A stretch of DNA of 64,000 nucleotides from contig JAFBJZ010000610.1 of NCBI GenBank assembly GCA_016785225.1, positions 372,001-436,000 on the forward strand. The letters are read 5' to 3'. Within the stretch, counting starts at the first letter, position 1; every line of letters starts with the position of its first letter. This DNA comes from Psettodes erumei. Its lineage: Eukaryota > Chordata > Actinopteri > Pleuronectiformes > Psettodidae. Of this stretch, positions 18,330 through 28,948 are shown piece by piece. The notes below the pieces were generated by a model. It made no database searches, was not told where the DNA came from, and saw only the letters and a list, made by a program, of their open reading frames with translations. The position numbers and the translations under genes were made by a program.

Positions 18330-21300
18330 GGTTTCAAGATATGTTGCACTGGCCGGGTGCAGATCTGTCCATTCGGGTACTGGTAGACATCGCACAGAGA
18401 CCATCTCCCTCATGCTCTCAGGTAATCACCATAAAGAGACAGAGCTTTTTATCATTTCCTCACCCACTTCCTGCATCATGGTGGGGTTACCTTGGCTAAA
18501 GAAACATAATCCGGTAATTGACTGGTCCGCCGGCTCCATAGTTAGCTGGAGCCCCTTCTGCCATGCTAATTGCCTCCATTCCGCTATTCCTCCCAGTACT
18601 CCCTCCACTCTGAGCCCCCTGGAGTAAATAGATTTGTCGGGCGTCCCCAGCGAATACCTTACCTCAAACCTGAGTTCAGCAAAGACCTCTCCTTGCCTCC
18701 CCATAGACTCTATGATTGTGCCATTGACCTGCTCCCGGGGGCCCCTCTCCCATCAAAGAGACTTTACAACCTCTCCAAGCCAGAGAGGGAGGCTATGGAG
18801 GCGTACCTCCAAGACTCCCTGGCTGCCTCCCTCATTCGTCTCTCATTGTCTCCCCTGGGGTGGGAGCCTTTTTCGTAGAGAAGAAGGATGGCTCCTTACA
18901 CCCTTGCATAGATTACACGGGGTTAAATAACATCACCGTTAAGAACAAGTACCCACTGCCTCTGATGGACTCAGCTTTTGCCCCCCTCCATGATGCAGTA
19001 ATTTTCACCAAGTTGGACCTGAGAAACACCTAACACCTGGTGAGAATCAGAGAGGGGGATGATTTAACATGATGATTTAACACGCACCAGGCCATTTCGA
19101 GTACCAGGTAATGCCGTTCGGTCTGACCAATGCCCCGGCAGTTTTTCAGGCACTAGTAAACAACGTTCTTTGGGATATACTGAACAGATTTGTTTTTATT
19201 TGTTAAGATGACATTTTGATTTTTTCACGGAGCAAGGAGGCTCATGTATCACATGTCAGGGCAGTTTTGCAGCGGCTCCTAGAAAATAAGCTCTTCGTGA
19301 AAGCGGAGAAATGTGAGTTTAGCGTCCCTTCTGTGTTGTTCCTGGGGTTTTGGGTTAAGCGGGGCCAATTGGAGCCCGATCCGGCCAGGTTAGAGTGGAT
19401 GATCCCCACCACACATAAACACCTCCAAAGGTTCCCGGGGTTTGCCAACTTTTATAGACATTTCATCAAGAACTATAGTAGGTTGGCAGCCCCACTCACA
19501 TCCACCAAGGCAGCCTTCCAATGGTCTTCTGCAGCACAGGTGGTGTTCGAGACTCTCAAGGAGAGGTTCTCAAGTGCCCCTGTGCTGGAACACCCAGATC
19601 CCCATTGGCAGTTCATTGTGGAGGTCGACGCCTGGGATTCAGGAGTAGGTGCCGTACTATAGCTGCGATCCCCGGTTGACCATAAACTACACCCATGCAC
19701 CTTTTTCTTGTCTCTCCCCGGCCGAGCGGAATTACAACGTGAGAAACTGGGAGCTGCTGGCAGTGGTATTGGCTCTGCAGGAGTGGAGACACTGGCTGGA
19801 AGTTGCGGAACACCTGTTCATTGTTTGGACAGATCATAAAAATCTGTCATACTCTGCTCGTAGGCTGAATCCTCGTCAGGTGCGGTGGGCACTCTTCCTG
19901 GGTAGGTTCAATTACACCCTTACCTACTGTCCGGGCTCCTGAAACACTAAGCCTGATGCCCTGTCCCGCCAGTTTTCACCCCCAGGAGAGGAGGCCCCTG
20001 TGGAGACCATTGTCCCATCCTCCTGTGTGGTTGGAGCGGCCAAGTGGGAAATCGAGCAGAAGGTCCAAGGGGCAAACAATGCCCGCGGATTGTCCACGAG
20101 GTCAGCTCTTCGTTCCTGCCGCAGTGAGGTCATCTGTTCTCCAGTGGTGCCACGAGTCAAAGCTAGCTTGCCATCCCGGGTACCACAGGACCCTGCCGTT
20201 CATGTCCGCTGACACCCATGAGTTCGTCTTAACCTGCTCCATCTGTTCCCGCAGTAAGTCCTCTCGCTGGGCCCCGGCCGGCCTTCTCCATCCCTTACCC
20301 ATACCTCACCATCCCTGGTCACATGTTGCTGTGGATTTTGTTACTGGCCTGCCCCCATCGAATCGGAACATGGTCATCTTAACAATTGTTGACCGATTCT
20401 CCAAGTCAGTCCACTTTGTTCCCCTGCCAAAACTTCCTTCCGCCCTCGAAACTGCTAATCAGCTTATTCTTCATCATCATCATCAACATGGCATTCCCCA
20501 GGACATTGTGTCGGGCCAGGGTCCCCAGTTCACCTCTCAAGTGTGGAAGGCCTTTTGCCAAGCCCTGGGAGTGTCGGCCAGTCTCTCCTCTGGCTACCAC
20601 CCCCAGACCAGTGGCCAGACGGAGCGGGCAGGACTTGGGGTCGGCACTACGATGCATGGCTTTCCGGCTGCCAACTTCTTGGTCCTGTGGGACCGGGCAG
20701 TGCCGCGTCCTCTGGTCCGGGAACTTTATTCCAGGGGAAGGAAGTTAGTCAAACAGTAATAAGATAGAAGACACGACTACGGCATATGGTTAACAATTTA
20801 TTTTAGAAGCACGAAAGATGAGTATAGGTTCAGCGCTGAGGCTTCGACCTGTCCAATTTAAGAGTGGACGGGTCGAGTGTTATCCTTGAGTGTTATCCTC
20901 CTGGCGCCAGGGAGTGCGACCCTGAGTATTATCAGTGTCTTGCTATGTGTAGCCAACCGGCTCTAGCTGGACCCGAGCGAGTGTTAAAATCAGATGTGGT
21001 GCATTCTGTTCTGATGAGCAAGCAGCAGCGAAGCAGTGATTAACATATCATAAGGCTATGGCATGACATGGTGTGATGAAAAATAAGAACACTTAGTTTT
21101 ATAATAATCCAACAGTCCCCTCACCTGCCTTGGGTGGAATATGTGCGCAACTCCCTGGTCAGCTCCGCCGTGGGCATGTCCCCCTGCATGGTCTCCCAGG
21201 GATATCAGCCTTCTCTGTTCCCCAGCCAGGAATCTGAGGTTGTGGTCCCCTCGGTTCAAGCACACCTACGTAGTGCCCACCGAATCTGGCGGGAAGCCCG

Positions 21301-21780
21301 GGCAGCACTAACTCGGACGGCAGAAAGAAACCAACGACTAGCATCATAGGGTTCCTGCTGCTGTGTACAAGGTGGGACAGGAGGTTTGGCTTTCGTCCCG
21401 AGACCTCCCGCTGCAGACGGAATTGCGCAAGCTCACCCCCAGGTATATTGGCCGGTACACCATTGAGCACGTCACTAACCCTGCAGTGGTTAAGTTGAAG
21501 CTCCCGCCAGCCCTGAAAATCCATCCCACCTTCCACGTGTCCCTCCTAAAACCAGTCACGAAGAGCCCCCTGAGCCCTCCAGCCGAGTCCCCTCCACCCA
21601 CCCGGCTCATTGAGGGCCATCTGCTGCCTGCTGGATGTACACAGACACGGCCAGGGGCTCCAATACCTTGTTGACTGGGAGGGTTACGGCCCGGAGGAGA
21701 GGTCATGGGTCAGCAAGAGCCTGATCCTGGACCCGGTCCTGTTTGCTGATTTCTACCGGGAGTTTCCAGAATAAGCCTGG
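18330..21780 (+). pseudogene. Gypsy B pol (protease deleted; RT, RNase H, integrase, chromodomain broken)
   Basis: The protease is cut just after its active-site Asp (VLVDIAQ at about 18377-18397, against LVDSGADD in element A), so most of that domain is gone. RT follows with several frameshifts, and its YLDD box reads with a stop (about 19195-19210). RNase H (19560-19960) keeps VEVDA and WTDHKNL. Integrase (19980-20640) has the finger and the D..E residues, but the second catalytic Asp is Gly (DIVSGQGPQF, about 20505). A solo LTR splits the gene at 20686-21114. The chromodomain region ends about 21775. Confidence 0.88.
20686..21114 (-). mobile_element. Solo LTR (unidentified family) with GTCC duplication
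   Basis: A 429-bp insert bounded by TGTGGGACC and ATCCAACA, so TG..CA on either strand, and flanked by GTCC at 20682-20685 and 21115-21118. Two AATAAA signals read on the minus strand (complement positions about 20710 and 20799) suggest minus orientation. The Gypsy B integrase sequence is colinear once the insert is removed (SW before, HLPWVEY after). A related fragment lies at 601-730. The retroelement family is not identified. Confidence 0.85.
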
Positions 21781-21818
21781 TGGGCCGCCAGGGGGCGCCC
21801 ATTGGGGGGAGGGGGGAC

Positions 21819-22243
21819 TGTTATGGTCCAGGATTTGTTGTGGCTTTCCGTCTTTTTCCTCCTCCTTTTTCCTCTCTCCTTGTTTCCAGGCGGTGGCAGG
21901 AGGCGTGGTTGGTTCCCAACAGAGAAACAAGACACACCTGAGGCTAATCACAAGTAATCACCCTGCCATTATAAAAACCCTGCTCCCCTTCACACGGTGC
22001 CAGATGATTGCTGCATCAACCTGCATTCTTTGGAAAACCACGACCACGATCTTGACCACGACGACAATCCTGACCACGTCCACGTTCCGGAAGAATTTGC
22101 ACCAGCACGCCTCACCGCCAACACCACCTGGACTGCTCTTCGGGATTATCCTTGCACTGTTTTTCTCGCTCAGAGATAATAAATAATTTCAACTCTGTGC
22201 CACTGGTCTCCTGCCCTTCTTGGTCTACAACCCCTTCGTGTTC
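21819..22243 (+). repeat. Gypsy B 3' LTR
   Basis: Starts TGTTATGGTCC directly after a purine tract (ATTGGGGGGAGGGGGGAC). It has the TATAAAAA box (about 21970), a shortened GACCAC repeat and an AATAAATAATTT poly(A) region (about 22179), and ends near CCCCTTCGTGTTC. It differs from the 5' LTR by many substitutions and a small indel in the first 60 bp, so the insertion is not recent. Confidence 0.85.
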
Positions 22244-22339
22244 TTTTCTGAAAAATTTAAAAAGCTAGCTCTTGCAGATCCATAGTGCAGACGGTGTTTG
22301 AAGTTTGTAGAAGACAGGAGGTCTGAGAAAGGGGTGATG

Positions 22340-23392
22340 AAAAAAATGTATTACAACCCGCTTCACCCCACTAGTTTTGGAGGAGTAGAGTGACTCTGTA
22401 AGGGTGTAGGAGATGAAACAGGTAAAAAAAGTCAGTGTGCAGGATGTTGAAGATTTCTTATCGGAACAGGACGCTTACACGCTGCATAAACCCGTGTGAG
22501 TGCATTTTAAGAGAAACAGAGTCTTTGTCACAAAACTGCTGAAACAATTTCTAGCCGATCTGTGCGACATGCAAGCCTTAATGCCGATCATAATGATGGT
22601 TTCAAATATTTGTTAACTGTATTTTCAAAAAAAGCCTACACTCGCGTCTTGAAGAAGAAAACGGCTTCCGAAGTGGTGAAAGCTTTCAAGTTGGTGTTAA
22701 TAGAAAGTCAAATACCCGAAAAGCTACAAACGGATGAGGGGAAAGAATTTTTCAACAAGAGTTTTCAGACTCTGATGAAGAAACACAGTATTGTACATTT
22801 TGCCACAGCGAGCGACTTAAAGGCCTTGGTGGTGGAGAGGTTTAATCGTACATTAAAAATGAGAATGTGAAGATATTTCACGGCCCACAACACCAGATGC
22901 TACCTCGAGGTCTTACCTGATCTGATAAATAGCTACAACCACAGTTACCATAGGAGTATAAAAGACCCCTATTGAGGTGACCTCGGAAAATGCCGATCGA
23001 GTGTTTCGTAAACTGTATGGTACAATCCCCTCACGTCCTGAAATAAAGATGAAATTTAAGACAGGTGATCTGGTGACAATATCCAAGTTGAGAGGAGTGT
23101 TTGATAAAAAAATGATCAAAGTTTTACGGACGAAGTGTTTACAGTGACACCTAGCATTCCAAGCGTGCCTCCTGTATACAAACTACAAGATTATGACGGT
23201 GAGCCTATCGAGGGTTCGATTTATGAAGCCAAGCTGCAGAAAGTAAAAATGACCGGTGACAGAATGTTTCATGTGGAGAAAATCTTAAAGCGTTGCATCG
23301 TCAAAAGCGAAAAACAGGTTTTCGTCAAGTGGAAAAACTGGCCGGAGAAGTTCAACAGCTGGGTTAAAGCCTCAGAAGTACTGGATATATAA
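22340..23392 (+). pseudogene. Polinton integrase with C-terminal chromodomain (broken)
   Basis: The N-terminal part (YYNPLHPTSFGGVERL, about 22352) and DLCDMQAL (about 22558, first catalytic Asp) are followed by an open frame at 22562-22870. That frame has KLQTDEGKEFFN (second Asp) and VVERFNRTLKMRM (catalytic Glu). After frameshifts, the last frame (23135-23392) ends in a chromodomain-like FVKWKNWPEKFNSWVKA. The enzyme joins element ends to target DNA. Triad residues are readable, but at least three frame changes and a stop after KMRM inactivate it. Confidence 0.85.
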
Positions 23393-23437
23393 AAAAAACC
23401 TCGTACGAAGCTCATCGCATCATTCGGACAAAGAATC

Positions 23438-24011
23438 ATGGAACACGGAGAGTCTGAGGGGTTTTGTGTGACCCTGCCTTCCAGTGCTAGTAAGGAATTA
23501 TTTAAAGCATATACCAGTAGTTGTTACACCGTGGATTTAGCTAAACCCATTGAACTGACCGGAGAATGGATGGTAGGTCTGTGTGAATTTATCTATCCTC
23601 GCACCTGGTATAATTTACACCCGGACGCCTCATACGTGGAACTGTTCCAGATGCTCGAGCAACCTGTGCAGCCTCTGATCATTTTAAAATTCAAGTCAAG
23701 GAGGGTATTACAGCCATCCTAAAGAGCTCCTGGATCAGTTGATCCCGGCAGTCAGACAATACGACCCGGCCTTCGACGCTTCTTTCAACAACACGACTAA
23801 ATGCCTCGATGTCGCAGAGGAGGGTCAATATAAAATCAAGGTCTATCCCCTCCGCTATTACCTACATTACCTACCCGTATCGAAGAATTACAGCAAAACC
23901 ATCCACATTGATTTTAAAACAGACTGCGACAGGTTTGTGGACTTTGTTTACGGGAAAACGATAGTCAAGCTGTACTTCAGACCCGTTCGACGTGCTCAGC
24001 CGCTTCAGTAA
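23438..24011 (+). pseudogene. Polinton minor capsid (penton-like) protein, one frameshift
   Basis: Starts MEHGESEGFCVTLPSS and has KPIELTGEWMVGLCEFIYP (about residues 39-57), a sequence I associate with the single-jelly-roll vertex or penton protein of Polintons and adintoviruses. A frameshift near 23702 moves to a second frame (YYSHPKELLDQLIPAV onward) that ends at 24011. Start and stop are otherwise in place, so this gene is close to complete. It overlaps no neighbour and ends 3 bp before the next ATG. Confidence 0.7.
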
Positions 24012-24013
24012 GG

Positions 24014-24358
24014 ATGGCTACACTACGTCTCAGCCAAGATCCTCGTTTCATCAGCTATTATGAAAATCAAGCAGGAGGCACTCTACCTGGGTTTTATGGA
24101 GCGCCAATGATGTATGGTAGAGGGATAGGATCTATCTTCTCCAAATTGTTCCGTTTCATAGATCCTCTATTGAAGACTGGTTTTGCTGCGGCGAAACCTC
24201 ATCTTAAAATGGCCACCACTAACATCGCCGCCGACGCGGCCAAACGAGTGATGGGGAAAATTACGGAACAGGGGAATCAGGAGGGTGCCAGAGGTGTTAT
24301 GGTCTTATCCTGCAGGACTAGTAAAACGCCCGCCGGGCGAGCGGGTTTTTTCCTCTGA
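24014..24358 (+). pseudogene. Polinton pVI/pX-like capsid-interior protein
   Basis: The frame has QAGGTLPGFYGAPMMYGRGIGSIFSKLFR near its start, a glycine-rich amphipathic region I associate with the pVI/pX-like virion protein of Polintons and adintoviruses, which in adenoviruses lines the capsid interior. A helical middle part follows. The open frame stops at 24358, but Lys/Arg-rich sequence continues in another frame to about 24443, ending in RRKSAQSSDIF. The basic tail has thus been shifted out of frame. Confidence 0.65.
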
Positions 24359-24539
24359 AAGACGCAGGAGTCTAAGAAAAGCAAATCAATCAGGGGCGAC
24401 CGTGTGAAGAGAAGGAAGTCTGCACAGAGCTCCGATATATTTTAATTTTTCTCATCGCCCATGATTAGGAAAAAAAAAGTCTCTTTTACATCAGAAATTG
24501 ACCGAATGCACCTTGGCGGAACCGGATCTATTTTCCGCT

Positions 24540-25752
24540 CCTATGACACAATAATCCATAGAGGATAAAAAATATCAAGAATGTCAGCCCCTCTCAGCGC
24601 TGAGCGATAACGCTCCCATCAAATTCTTCAATACCGTAGACGGTGAAAAGTATCTCGATCTGACCAACACCATGCTCCACCTCCAGGTGAAAATTATGGA
24701 GAAGGACGGAACCGACATCCCCGCTGATACGGCCGTATCACTCGTCAATTATCCTCTCAATACAATTTTCAGCCAATGCGACGTTATTCTCGGGGATAGA
24801 TTGATTTCGCAGTCCAGCACCACACATCCGTACAGAGCCATCATCGAGACTCTGCTCACCTATTCAGAAGATACGCTAAAGAGTCAATTTAACGCCGGCC
24901 TGTTTTACAAAGACACGTCGGTAGCTATGGACTCGTGATTGCTAACGGTCCGAATAAAGGATTAAATTAGAGAGCCGCATTCACTTCGAGAGAAGTGGAC
25001 CGGCTGGGCCCTCTTCACACCAACATATTTTTCTGTGAGAGACTTTTGCTGAATTCAGTAGATTTGAGAATTAAACTGATACGCGGCAACGATGCCTTCT
25101 GTCTGATGGGAATATGCACCTCTGAGTATACCTTGAAGATAATGGCCACCTCCTAGTTTGTCAAGAAGGTCACCATTTCCCTGGCCATTCGGCTGGGTCA
25201 TGCAGCGACCCTGATGAAAGGAAATGCCCTCTACCCCCTCTCACGCGTTACTGTGAAAACCTACTCCATCCATGAGAATTCCAGGATATGTAACCAGGAG
25301 AATCTCTTTCTGGGTGCTATACCTAAATATGTGATTCTAGGCACAGTTCACCATGACACCTTCACGGGCAGGAGGGACCTGTCACCCTTTCATTTCAGAC
25401 ACAATGACATGGAGTACCTGGCACTCCGGTTAGGTTCCCGGTAAAGCCTTTCAACCCCAGTTTGATCGAGGGGATTCAGTCAGAGTTTGACCATATGTTT
25501 ACCGCGACGGGGAGGCATCTCAAAGATTTACCTCTGAGTATCGATCGCAGGGACTTTAACGAGGGGTACGCTCTGTTTGCTTTCAATCTCAACCGAAGAC
25601 ACGATGTCCTGTCTCCAGTTTCCAGCGGAAATTTGAGGCCGGAGATGAGATACAGGGTCCCCCTGCCTCAGACCACCACACTCATCGTCTACGCCTGTTA
25701 CGATTCCATTCTGGAGATTAATGGCAATAGACAGGTGCTGGTGGATTATTAG
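24540..25752 (+). pseudogene. Polinton major capsid protein, double jelly roll (broken)
   Basis: Read across several frames: QECQPLSALSDNAPIKFF (about 24575), LDLTNTMLHLQVKI (24656), a frame to a stop at 24938, fragments around 25000-25160, then NALYPLSRVTVKTYSI (25222-25270), NQENLFLGAIPKYVI and NDMEYLALRLG to a stop at 25444. The last frame (25462-25752) has FTATGRHLKDLPLSIDRRDF and ends LEINGNRQVLVDY. These motifs match the hexon-like capsid protein of Polintons. At least three disruptions are present. Confidence 0.8.
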
Positions 25753-25773
25753 TAAAAATATAAAATAAAATAA

Positions 25774-26190
25774 ATGGATAGTCGTCAGCTAGAACATCTT
25801 TTGTATCGTCTGTTGGGGATGTATTCTGCGGACTGTGGGCTTCTGACCAGCTAGGCTTCCTGCCCAATTTTTCACACTACCCCTCCAGCATCTTGGAATT
25901 TCTGGAAAACCGCGTGGAGAAAATACTGTACCACGACCGTCAGCTTCAGCACCCGCTCTCAGTTGTTTGTGGACAGCATTGTGTTTTTTTACCACTGCCA
26001 CAGGGCTTGGGGATTATCTCACAAACAAATACTGGCTCTGTATCACCACGACATCTTTAAAAATGATCGTATGGTATCTGATTTTGCGAATCATTACCAA
26101 CGCCGCCTCGCTCATCATCAGCATGGTCATCATTGTCGTCACGGGGCAGGCTCTTTATAAATGTTTAGCGATGTGTGTAAAACGCTTATA
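25774..26190 (+). pseudogene. Adenain-like cysteine protease (internal deletion)
   Basis: Starts MDSRQLEHLLYRLLGMYSADC at 25774, 19 bp after the capsid stop. After a stop, a different frame carries LPNFSHYPSSILEFLENR and then VVCGQHCVFF (about 25964-25993), the region with the active-site Cys of adenovirus-type maturation proteases. HRAWGLSHKQILALYHHDIF follows in yet another frame. The stretch that normally holds the catalytic His and acidic residue, between SADC and LPNFSHY, is missing, so the enzyme is dead. It would have cleaved capsid precursors. Confidence 0.75.
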
Positions 26191-26538
26191 AAATGCGTGT
26201 GACAAAATACAAAATACATCAAAGACAGTTTTCGTCAAAGATGTATTTATTTATTCATCCGTGTCTTTCTGTGCGTGAAAATAAAAGTAAATTTATAGCC
26301 ATCCATGTGGGGGATAGGGTCATCTTTTTCTTTTTTCAACTCGTCTAGGCGTAGGTGTTAAATCTTTTTTTAGACCCTCTCAATCCATAACCATCCATTA
26401 GGGAGATAAAGCGATCTTTTTTTTTCCTTTTGATGATGCGGTAAAGGTGTGGGTGTTTTATCGTCTTCTTCTTCTTCTTCCTCTCCCCAGCCATCACCGC
26501 TCGATTTAAGATGTTGGTACTTTTCACGTGCTTGAAGA

Positions 26539-27221
26539 TTATTCACCAAAGATAAGGGAAGTTCCGCAAGCATATTTAAGAAAGTCATCCAGCCTTTTGG
26601 AGGAGATTGGGGTTTTTTTATAAGAGCATCTCACTCTGTATCGTTCTGGACAGGAAGCTGTGAGATTGAGGATTAAATACCCGTAGGGATCTTTGGTGGC
26701 ATCTTCGAGGCTTTCCAAGAAAAATGTTTTTTGCGAGGGGAAAATTTGACGAGCTAGAATATTCATCTGTAATTTGTCTCGTGGGTTTTGAAACAACACC
26801 ATATAATTACTGTTTAAACTGATAGTATGGCTGTATTTACCCTGATGAAATACATTCTGAGTTAACATCATGACTGACATATTTTTATGATGTCGGTACT
26901 GTGTGAAAATTTTAACCACCTCGGGATGATTGGAGGCTTGAAACATGACATCGCCCAGGACAATCAGGGTATCCTTGAAATCTTCAAAAGAATCAGGCAG
27001 CCCTTCGATAAATTTAATCTTTTTGTTTGTTTTCTGCAGTTCATCATACAGGGGTTGAAAAGAAGTATAATCTCCACAATATTCTCAGGTGCAGTGTTCA
27101 TCACATGTTCACAGTTTTCCAACACAGATTTTACAAAATGAGATTTACCGGACCCGCTGGGTCCTACAATCAGACACGAAAAAGGTACTTTTAGTCTAGG
27201 GTCATATTCAATCTCCTCCAT
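26539..27221 (-). pseudogene. A32/FtsK-like DNA-packaging ATPase (one frameshift)
   Basis: A minus-strand frame starts MEEIEYDPRLKVPFSCLIVGPSGSGKSH at 27221. GPSGSGKS is the Walker A loop. The frame runs to about 26964, shifts, and resumes as TLIVLGDVMFQASNHPEVV (about 26950). Here the usual hydrophobic-DD Walker B appears as VLGD, so one acidic residue is changed. A TQN sensor-like motif (MMLTQNVF) and the DPYGYLILNL C-terminal part follow, ending at 26539. This family pumps genomes into capsids. Its opposite orientation to the capsid genes is as expected for Polintons. Confidence 0.85.
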
Positions 27222-27343
27222 TTTTTCAAAACAATAAAAAAATTAGAAAAAATAAAAATAACATATAAAAAAAAACCATAAACACATTACGCAATTACAA
27301 AAATTAAAGTAATAATAATAATAATAATAAAGAAATACAAAAC

Positions 27344-27423
27344 CTAATAACCAAACGGAAGAGTCGTCCCGTCAGGGAAGAGGCGTCTCTTATTGTAGAC
27401 CACCTGGAACTTTTTCTGAAATG

Positions 27424-27427
<4 letters not shown>
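27344..27427 (-). pseudogene. Short coding-like fragment ending at the TA repeat
   Basis: On the minus strand the frame SFQKKFQVVYNKRRLFPDG ends with TTLPFGY and a stop near 27344. It looks like a real C-terminus cut off by the expansion of the TA microsatellite. Family not recognised; it may be a further Polinton gene. Confidence 0.3.

Positions 27428-27489
<62 letters not shown>
27428..27489. repeat. (TA)n microsatellite
   Basis: About 31 uninterrupted TA dinucleotides. Open frames reading IYIYIY through it are artefacts. Confidence 0.97.
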
Positions 27490-27492
<3 letters not shown>

Positions 27493-28380
27493 AGTGCACT
27501 TCAAACTCAGCGGCACTTTCAGACAAAACTTAGTTTACCTCAAGGACAAAACACCATGTCAGTTCACCATTTGGCCACAACAGAAAATGGAAAAAATTAC
27601 CATCCTGTTCTGCAACCTTGACCTGTGATACATCACTTGAGTGTCAGCCATCAGTTGACAGCCATCAGACAGTGAGGATTCCAAACAAGGAATTTGCCAA
27701 GCCACAAGCCTTTGAAAGCCAAGGTCAAATACCTTTGTCCTTCCAACTGGTGGTCTGGAACTCTTTCGACATACCCTTAAAATTAGCCCTTTTTCTCAAT
27801 TTCCTCTTCAAACACAGGGCCCTTTGCTCAGCAACATGGTGATTATTAGGAATGATAACATGTGCTCTCTAAAAAGTAATCCCAGTCAGTAATGATTAAA
27901 ACTGAGTTTGTCAGACCTGTTTATGATTCGCAAAAACTTAAGATGTGGCCAGGTACTAAACACTTCCTATTTTGGAATATTGTCACATGTCACAGACATC
28001 TCACTTTGTGTGGACTATGAAACCGCTTTTTTTATAGTGGCTCAAACCCTATGAGACCACTTTTCCCTTATAGTGGTTCAAACCCTATGAAACCCTTTTT
28101 TTTTTTTTTTTTTTTAAATAAGGCGCCAATAACCACTACTTCACTATGGACTCAAGAATACAGAATTAAAACTTCGTTCCATCTAACTTTGTGTTCGTCT
28201 TTTCAACTTTTATCAAGGGAAATAAAACTTCTCAGCAATTTTAAGATGTGTAGATCGTCTCGGAGTCAGTCAATCGGCCTCAGGACGTCGGTCCTCTCTT
28301 CTCTTAATCTAGAGGATGAAGTCATCACTTCAGGAGAATGTCCCCCGATGTCCGTCGGTCCAGACGGACTCTCGAACGAT
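27490..28380. other. No gene recognised; short direct duplication
   Basis: AT-rich non-coding sequence. A ~38-bp motif (TATAGTGG-TCAAACCCTATGA) is present twice in tandem at about 28032-28090, followed by a T-run (28098-28117). If the LTR at 28400-28948 heads a minus-strand element, this would be its internal region, but no gag or pol motif is legible. Confidence 0.35.
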
Positions 28381-28948
28381 CCCACTTCTGACACCAAATT
28401 GTCATGGAAACTTTTCTATTCTGCCAGGATTCTATTTCCACGGGGATCTTTTCTAAATAAAGTAATTGAAGCTGTTAGGAACAAAGTCCGAAGTCAAGCT
28501 CAAAAGTCTTTACTGGTTGCAACACAGGATGACACTCAGCAGCCCGGCACGTGTGCTGACCTACAGAGTGGCATACAGAGAAATAAAGAACATGGTTTTA
28601 TACTTTTCTAAATACATGAGTGTGTATTACAAAAGGCATATGTGACTAGAGACATGTATCCCCACATATGGGAGCTCAAAAGCAGGAAAACCTTTGGAAA
28701 ATCCCTTACAGAACAGCAGAAAACAGGAAACTCCTTACAGGACTAACATATTTTTTACAGACATCTTCAGGTCATCGTGACCCTCAGGCCATTGTCTGGA
28801 CAGTGAAGGTAAAAAGTTCACAGGTACACATACACTCAAATAGTACAGTTACCATTACAAGGTGCTATGCTGTCAGGATCTAAAAATTTATAAGTCTTTA
28901 GCAATTTACCCCCCTTCACAGCTTTAATCTGAACAGGCACGATTGACA
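28381..28948 (-). mobile_element. Retroelement LTR plus primer-binding site (minus strand)
   Basis: Read on the minus strand, TGTCA at 28948 and TGACA at 28400 bound a 549-bp LTR. It contains a TATAAAA box (complement of 28597-28603) and an AGTAAAGAC region, and is followed directly by TTGGTGTCAGAAGTGGG (complement of 28381-28398). That last motif has the form of a tRNA primer-binding site beginning TGG. A G-run 25-30 bp inside the proposed left boundary complicates the boundary. Coding sequence is lacking, so ERV or Gypsy class is open. Confidence 0.6.

Larger units (their letters stand above)
16310..22243 (+). mobile_element. Ty3/Gypsy chromovirus, element B (degenerate, hosts two solo LTRs)
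   Basis: A plus-strand element related to A, with a 5' LTR (16310-17384, split by a solo LTR), broken gag and pol, a polypurine tract at 21801-21818 and a 3' LTR (21819-22243). LTRs start TGTCATGGTCCAGG and TGTTATGGTCCAGG. It sits between two Polinton segments and so probably inserted into the Polinton. I could not find a clear target-site duplication, and the last bases of the 3' LTR look altered. Confidence 0.87.
22244..27240. mobile_element. Polinton/Maverick (adintovirus-like) core gene block, degenerate
   Basis: This block holds a retroviral-type integrase with chromodomain, minor capsid, pVI/pX-like, double-jelly-roll major capsid and adenain-like protease on the plus strand. An A32/FtsK-like packaging ATPase follows on the minus strand. 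This gene set and order is that of Polintons, self-synthesising virus-like transposons. Every gene has stops, frameshifts or deletions. No protein-primed DNA polymerase B was found on either side in the window. Terminal inverted repeats could not be identified. Confidence 0.85.

Noticed and set aside
27304..27621. Open frames with repeated Ile-Tyr
   Set aside because: Direct translation of a (TA)n microsatellite.
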